From Mycobacterium sp. Marseille-P9652 (GTDB lineage Bacteria; Actinomycetota; Actinomycetes; Mycobacteriales; Mycobacteriaceae): DNA of 64,000 nucleotides. Of this stretch, positions 60,576 through 64,000 are shown in pieces (within the stretch, counting starts at the first letter, position 1; each line of letters opens with the position of its first letter). A model generated the notes under the pieces. The model saw nothing but the letters and a program-made list of their open reading frames with translations. It was not told the DNA's origin and did no database searches. The translations under genes and the position numbers were made by a program. The stretch spans positions 23,754 to 87,753 of the forward strand of contig NZ_CACRUY010000018.1 in assembly GCF_902652685.1 (NCBI RefSeq), written 5' to 3'.

Positions 60576-61402
60576 CCGCCGAGGACCTTCTCGATGCGGG
60601 CCTGCACCGCCGCCCGCCCACCGAGGTCGTCGACGTTGATCCCGAATCTCCCGGCGAGGGTGTCGACGACAGCGGCCGAACCGTCGAGGCGGACCTTCTC
60701 GCTCTCCTCGGCGCGGTGGACCACCAGGTCGCGCCCGGCCAGGTTGACCCGCGCGTTGTCGGTCACCAACGCAACCATCAGACCCGTCACGAAGTGCGAC
60801 GACGGATGAGTGGACACAAACCAGCTACCCATCCGCAGGTCGATTGGTGGCACGCTTCGGGTGGCGAACTCGTAGAGCGGCTGCCATTCGCCGCGGATCA
60901 TCGCCTGCAGGATAAGGCCGTCCCCGCGATCCATGAGCCGGTACGGCTCGTGCGTCGTCTGCTGCACGCTTCCGGTCTCGAGGCGGAGCGGGGAGGTGGG
61001 TGTCTGGCCGCCGAACCCGACGTCGACGAGGTAAGAGCCGTCGGATCCGGGGAACGTCACCGCCAGCACCGTGTGGGTCTGCGCCGGGATGGGCGCGTCG
61101 GGCGGACTCCCCCAGACCACCCGGCCGGCCAGCCGGCGCACCCTGAAGCCGAGGTCATCCAGGACGTAACCCATCAAACCGTTGTGCTCGTAGCAGTAGC
61201 CGCCGCGGCCGCGGCGCACCAGCTTGTCGGTGAGCGCATCCGGACCCAGGTCGTCGACCGGCACACCCATGACCGGATCGAGGTTCTCGAACGGGATCGA
61301 TCGCGTGTGCGCGGTGACCAGGTCCTGGAGCACGGCCAGGTTCGGCTCGGCCGCGCCGCGGTAGCCGATGCGTCCGAAATAGCCGTTTAGATCGAGCGTC
61401 AT
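60572..61402 (-). CDS. nat: Arylamine N-acetyltransferase (NAT)
   Basis: A 276-residue NAT with the full catalytic triad C70 (RGGYCYEHN), H110 (QTHTVLAV) and D127 (LVDVGFGG). NAT transfers acyl groups from CoA thioesters, including propionyl-CoA, to arylamines. In M. tuberculosis it is the last gene of the hsaACDB-nat operon as I remember; here nothing on this strand precedes it and a divergent DsbA-like gene takes that place, so it must use its own promoter in the 92-bp gap. Confidence 0.95.
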   Translation of the reverse strand: MTLDLNGYFGRIGYRGAAEPNLAVLQDLVTAHTRSIPFENLDPVMGVPVDDLGPDALTDKLVRRGRGGYCYEHNGLMGYVLDDLGFRVRRLAGRVVWGSPPDAPIPAQTHTVLAVTFPGSDGSYLVDVGFGGQTPTSPLRLETGSVQQTTHEPYRLMDRGDGLILQAMIRGEWQPLYEFATRSVPPIDLRMGSWFVSTHPSSHFVTGLMVALVTDNARVNLAGRDLVVHRAEESEKVRLDGSAAVVDTLAGRFGINVDDLGGRAAVQARIEKVLGG

Positions 61403-61446
61403 GAACCCATTCTGGTGGGAACAACTCGCCGGGCATTGGCGGGCTT

Positions 61447-61462
61447 ATACCCATGGGGGTAT
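61447..61462. promoter_or_regulatory. CsoR-like palindrome between nat and the DsbA-like gene
   Basis: ATACCC and GGGTAT are inverted around ATGG. This is the TACCC...GGGTA pattern of CsoR-family metal-sensor operators. It lies 32 bp before the DsbA-like ATG. No CsoR gene is in the window. Confidence 0.5.
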
Positions 61463-61494
61463 CCTGGCGGAGGCGTAACGAGAAAGGAAAGACC

Positions 61495-62106
61495 ATGGCA
61501 ACCGTCGACCTCTATCTCGACCCGGTGTGCCCGTTCTCCTGGGTCACCTCCCGCTGGCTCCTGGATGCCGCGGACGAGAGGCAGACCCCGGTCACCCTGC
61601 GCCAGATGAGCCTGGCCGTGCTCAACGAAGGCAAAGAGCTCGAAGGCAAGCAGAAACGCATGATGGAACGCTCACGGCGGCTGGGACGACTCTTCTCCGC
61701 GGTCGTCGACAAGCACGGCCAGGAGGCGTTCGCCCGGCTCTACGACGCGCTCGGTACCCAGATCCACGTGCGCGACGACGAGCTCACCACCGGCGAAGTG
61801 CGGGAACTCCTGTCGAAGTGCGGGCTGGAGGGATCACTCTGCGACGCGCTCGAGGACAGCCGTTTCGACGACGAGGTCAGGCGCACCCACGAGGCCGCGC
61901 AACAGGCGCTCGGAGGGCCGGCCGGCAGTCCGATCATCGTGATCGACGGACGGGCGTTCCACGGCCCGGTGCTCAACCGGATTCCGACCCATGCGGACGG
62001 CGTCCGGCTGCTCGATGCCATCCTCGTCGCCGCGCACACGCCCGAATTCCACACGCTGCAACGGCCCAACCAGGGGCCACCGGTGCTCGAAGAGGCGGCG
62101 CGCTGA
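61495..62106 (+). CDS. DsbA-like protein of the mycothiol-dependent nitroreductase type, CPFS active site
   Basis: A 203-residue thioredoxin-fold protein related to Rv2466c: LYLDPVCPFSWVTSRWLLD at the start, MSLAVLNEGKE, and GGPAGSPIIVIDGRAFHGPVL (the cis-proline region). The active site is CPFS (C12-S15), so the second cysteine of CxxC is missing; such proteins work with a thiol cofactor such as mycothiol rather than an internal disulfide. There is no signal peptide, so it is cytoplasmic. The ATG at 61495 follows gagaaaggaaag. It overlaps the Cys-rich gene as TGATG. Confidence 0.82.
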   Translation: MATVDLYLDPVCPFSWVTSRWLLDAADERQTPVTLRQMSLAVLNEGKELEGKQKRMMERSRRLGRLFSAVVDKHGQEAFARLYDALGTQIHVRDDELTTGEVRELLSKCGLEGSLCDALEDSRFDDEVRRTHEAAQQALGGPAGSPIIVIDGRAFHGPVLNRIPTHADGVRLLDAILVAAHTPEFHTLQRPNQGPPVLEEAAR

Positions 62107-62249
62107 TGTGCCACCCCGTCAGATGCCGCATTTGCGGAAAGACCACGTGGGCCGGTTGCGGCGCCCACATCGAAGAAGTCCGCAAACTTGTCCCCGAATC
62201 GCAGTGGTGCCCGGGCCATCCAGCGCAGTCCCGCCGACGCTGGTGGTAG
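62106..62249 (+). CDS. 47-residue Cys/His-rich protein, likely metal-binding
   Basis: A very short gene coupled to the DsbA-like gene (TGATG). The protein holds C2, H3, C7, C10, C18, H21, C35 and H38 (CRICGKTTWAGCGAH, QWCPGH), a pattern suited to binding zinc or copper, and a basic C-terminus. Similar small proteins occur in other actinobacteria as far as I recall; no function is known to me. With the CsoR-like palindrome upstream, a metal-handling role is plausible. Confidence 0.65.
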   Translation: MCHPVRCRICGKTTWAGCGAHIEEVRKLVPESQWCPGHPAQSRRRWW

Positions 62250-62276
62250 GAGCGGCCGGCGCTCTGTATTTCTCGC

Positions 62277-62561
62277 TCAGGGCCGCTGCCCCGGTGCCGG
62301 CAGTCCGGGCAACCACGCGGAGTGGCCCTGTTGCAGCCCGCGGTCGATCGCCTCGAGCGACGCCGCGCTGTTTGGCAAGGCGGTCTGCTGACAGTCGCAG
62401 CTGAGCGTCCCAAAGGGATGGGGCGCGTCGATCGACGGCTCGGACCCCTCCGCGGCGGCCGTTGACGCGGCCGCTACGGCATAGGCGAAAGTTCCTGCGG
62501 CGACGAGCATCCTGGCTCGCCACCGGCCCCGCGTCGGCCGTTTCGCAAGCGGGTAGGACAT
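62277..62561 (-). CDS. Small secreted protein, unknown function
   Basis: A 94-residue protein: basic N-terminus (KRPTRGRWRAR), hydrophobic stretch and an Ala-rich cleavage region (about 25-42, TAAAEG), then a mature part of about 50 residues with a CDC pair and a Pro-rich end. The ATG at 62561 is preferred over a start nine codons earlier because the signal peptide is then of normal length. No homologue recognised. Confidence 0.55.
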   Translation of the reverse strand: MSYPLAKRPTRGRWRARMLVAAGTFAYAVAAASTAAAEGSEPSIDAPHPFGTLSCDCQQTALPNSAASLEAIDRGLQQGHSAWLPGLPAPGQRP

Positions 62562-62602
62562 GACGATTCTCCTCTCTCGGCGGTGCAATATGCGAAGTAA
62601 AC

Positions 62603-62623
62603 TACATGTATTTTGTTACATGT
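62603..62623. promoter_or_regulatory. ACATGT inverted repeat upstream of the secreted-protein gene
   Basis: TACATGTA and TTACATGT are separated by a T-rich spacer in an AT-rich stretch 41 bp upstream of the ATG at 62561. It may be an operator or overlap the promoter; no regulator can be named. Confidence 0.35.
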
Positions 62624-62778
62624 GTCTCGCTTCGCCGGATATGAATTCGATATGTGCCCGTCTTCCCGGTGCCGCCGAATAGTCGTGGCTTGGTAACGAA
62701 GTCCCCGAAAAAGACACCCGGAGGGGCCCGGGCGTTAATCTTGAGCTCTCCGATCACAAGGGAGTCTGAGCGCCACGA

Positions 62779-64000
62779 ATGCCTGAAGAACCGGGGGACG
62801 CCGGAGAGCCGGCACCGAGCGGCATCGCCACCGAGCTGGCGGCCGCCGGTTTCGAGGAGGCGCGCCAGGTGGCCCGGGGCGGCGCCGGGGTGATCTATTG
62901 CTGCTACGAAACGGCGCTGGGGCGAAACGTCGCGGTCAAGGTGCTGCCGTCACACTTCGATGAGGACAGCCGCGAACGGTTCCTCCGCGAGGGTTACGCG
63001 ATGGGTGGCCTCTCGGGACACCCCAACATCGTCAACATCCTGCGTGTCGGAGTCACCCCCAGCGGCAAGCCGTACATCGTCATGCCCTATCACTCCGCGG
63101 ACTCCCTGGCGGTGCGGCTGCGGCGAGAGGGGCCGATCGCATGGCCAGAGGTGCTGCACATCGGCGTAAAGCTCTGCGGCGCTTTGGAAACCGCGCACCG
63201 CAGCGGGACTCTGCACCGCGACATCAAGCCCGCCAACATCCTCGTCAACGACTATGGCGAGCCGCAACTGAGCGACTTCGGGATCGCTCATATCGAAGGT
63301 GGGTACGAGACGGCGACGGGGTTCTTCTCCGGGACGATCGACTACACCGCGCCCGAGGTGATGACCGGCAACGCCGCGACCGTCGCCGCCGACATGTACT
63401 CCCTCGGCGCCACGCTGTACGCGCTCATCGCCGGCAATGCCGCGCACGAACGCAAGAAGGGCGAAGACCTGGTCGCCCAGTACCTGCGGATCAGTACGAC
63501 GAAGATCCCCGACCTGCGCCCCGAGGGCATCCCGGACGCGGTCTGCTCGGCGATCGAGAAGGCGATGGCGATCGACCCCGCCGAGCGGCCCGCCTCGGCC
63601 GAGGAGTTCGGCCGGGAGTTGCAGGCCGCGCAGCGCCGCAACGGCCTCAAGCCGGACGCGATGGCGATCAGTGGGCGCCCCCTGGCCACGCCGACGGACG
63701 TGTTCCCGGCGGCCGGCGGCCCGAGCGAGCTGCTGCATTCGGTCACGGCGGAGACGTCGAGCGCCCCCTTGGCCGCGAAAGAGCCCGCCCGGCACGACGG
63801 TCCCACCGCCGCCGTCGGTGCGCCGGTCGATCACCCCGACTCGCTGCAAACCGATGCCCTCCTGCCGCCGGGTCCCGCCGAGCGGCAGAAGCTGTCGGAG
63901 GTGGGCCATAACGCGGCGACGCAGCCAAACTTCCGGCCCGGGGCGGATGCCGCCGGGTCGCCGTCGGGTTCGAATGGCGGCCCGAGCGTCCCGACGGGGA
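62779..64000 (+). CDS. PknK-like Ser/Thr protein kinase (3' part outside window)
   Basis: An open frame of 407 residues with no stop before the right edge. Kinase motifs: a glycine loop ARGGAGVIY in which the first glycine is alanine, catalytic lysine K54 (VAVKVL), HRD at 146-148 (LHRDIKPANIL), DFG at 166-168 and a TAPEV segment. The opening and the sequence through QAAQRRNGLKPD closely follow the N-terminus of PknK, whose remaining part is a MalT-like ATPase/regulatory region; that part would be beyond the window. The stretch after about 310 is low-complexity. The ATG at 62779 is the first start in frame with a suitable position. Confidence 0.85.
   Translation, partial: MPEEPGDAGEPAPSGIATELAAAGFEEARQVARGGAGVIYCCYETALGRNVAVKVLPSHFDEDSRERFLREGYAMGGLSGHPNIVNILRVGVTPSGKPYIVMPYHSADSLAVRLRREGPIAWPEVLHIGVKLCGALETAHRSGTLHRDIKPANILVNDYGEPQLSDFGIAHIEGGYETATGFFSGTIDYTAPEVMTGNAATVAADMYSLGATLYALIAGNAAHERKKGEDLVAQYLRISTTKIPDLRPEGIPDAVCSAIEKAMAIDPAERPASAEEFGRELQAAQRRNGLKPDAMAISGRPLATPTDVFPAAGGPSELLHSVTAETSSAPLAAKEPARHDGPTAAVGAPVDHPDSLQTDALLPPGPAERQKLSEVGHNAATQPNFRPGADAAGSPSGSNGGPSVPTG

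Overview
The window is a GC-rich, densely coded chromosomal segment of a slow-growing, non-tuberculosis mycobacterium. This rests on the actinobacterial gene families, GTG/TTG starts, two PPE proteins (one with NxGxGN pentapeptide repeats typical of slow growers) and the order of the cholesterol-catabolism genes, which follows the M. tuberculosis Rv3500c-Rv3566c region closely as I remember it. The species cannot be fixed from what I can see. No gene-free stretch exceeds 300 bases. I see no tRNA, rRNA, insertion sequence, CRISPR array or origin.

Layout. 1-2401: start of the mce4 sterol-import operon (yrbE4B partial, yrbE4A, hsd4A, fdxD). 2583-11956: side-chain enzymes fadE26-fadE27-fadD17, a serine-hydrolase-like gene, ilvX, an amidohydrolase, a fructosamine-kinase-like gene and fadD19. 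12015-16897: echA19, a DUF559 endonuclease-like gene, cyp142, an acetoacetate-decarboxylase-like gene and an F420-type oxidoreductase. 16965-26013: an OB-fold protein with ltp4 and ltp3, a carbonic-anhydrase-like protein, kshA, and a sulfotransferase/SDR/DUF1214 operon. 26102-33237: a hemophore-like protein, a PPE protein, hsaF-hsaG-hsaE, kstD and hsd4B. 33331-34176: a second DUF559 gene. 34304-41547: the igr operon (ltp2, chsH1, chsH2, fadE29, fadE28, cyp125) and fadA5. 41555-60575: ddn, then the KstR2 regulon for rings C and D (two SDRs, echA20, ipdABC, fadA6, kstR2, ipdF, fadE30, fadD3, fadE31-33, aspB), interrupted by a SatD/membrane-protein pair. 60572-64000: nat, a DsbA-like gene with a Cys-rich microprotein, a small secreted protein and the start of a PknK-like kinase.

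The catabolic genes form one pathway: sterol uptake (Mce4), C26 oxidation (Cyp125, Cyp142), CoA activation (FadD19, FadD17), beta-oxidation and retro-aldol side-chain removal (FadE26/27, FadE28/29, EchA19, Hsd4A, Hsd4B, ChsH1/H2, FadA5, Ltp2-4), ring A/B opening (KstD, KshA), processing of the resulting dienoate (HsaEFG), and ring C/D breakdown (FadD3, FadE30, IpdF, EchA20, IpdABC, FadA6, FadE31-33). Eight KstR-type operators (TnnAACnnGTTnnA) and three KstR2-type operators (AnCAAGnnCTTGnT) sit at the divergent promoters.

Several things stand out beyond the expected pathway. Two paralogous DUF559 nuclease genes each end inside, and are bracketed by, palindromic repeats. The same repeat family occurs alone elsewhere, including three copies of exactly 62 bp. 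A SatD protein with cyclase-like motifs and an HTH is paired with a membrane protein behind an unusually AT-rich promoter, where I would expect fdxB. A metal-sensor-like palindrome precedes a DsbA-like protein with a CPFS active site and a 47-residue Cys/His-rich protein, placed where hsaACDB would be expected next to nat.
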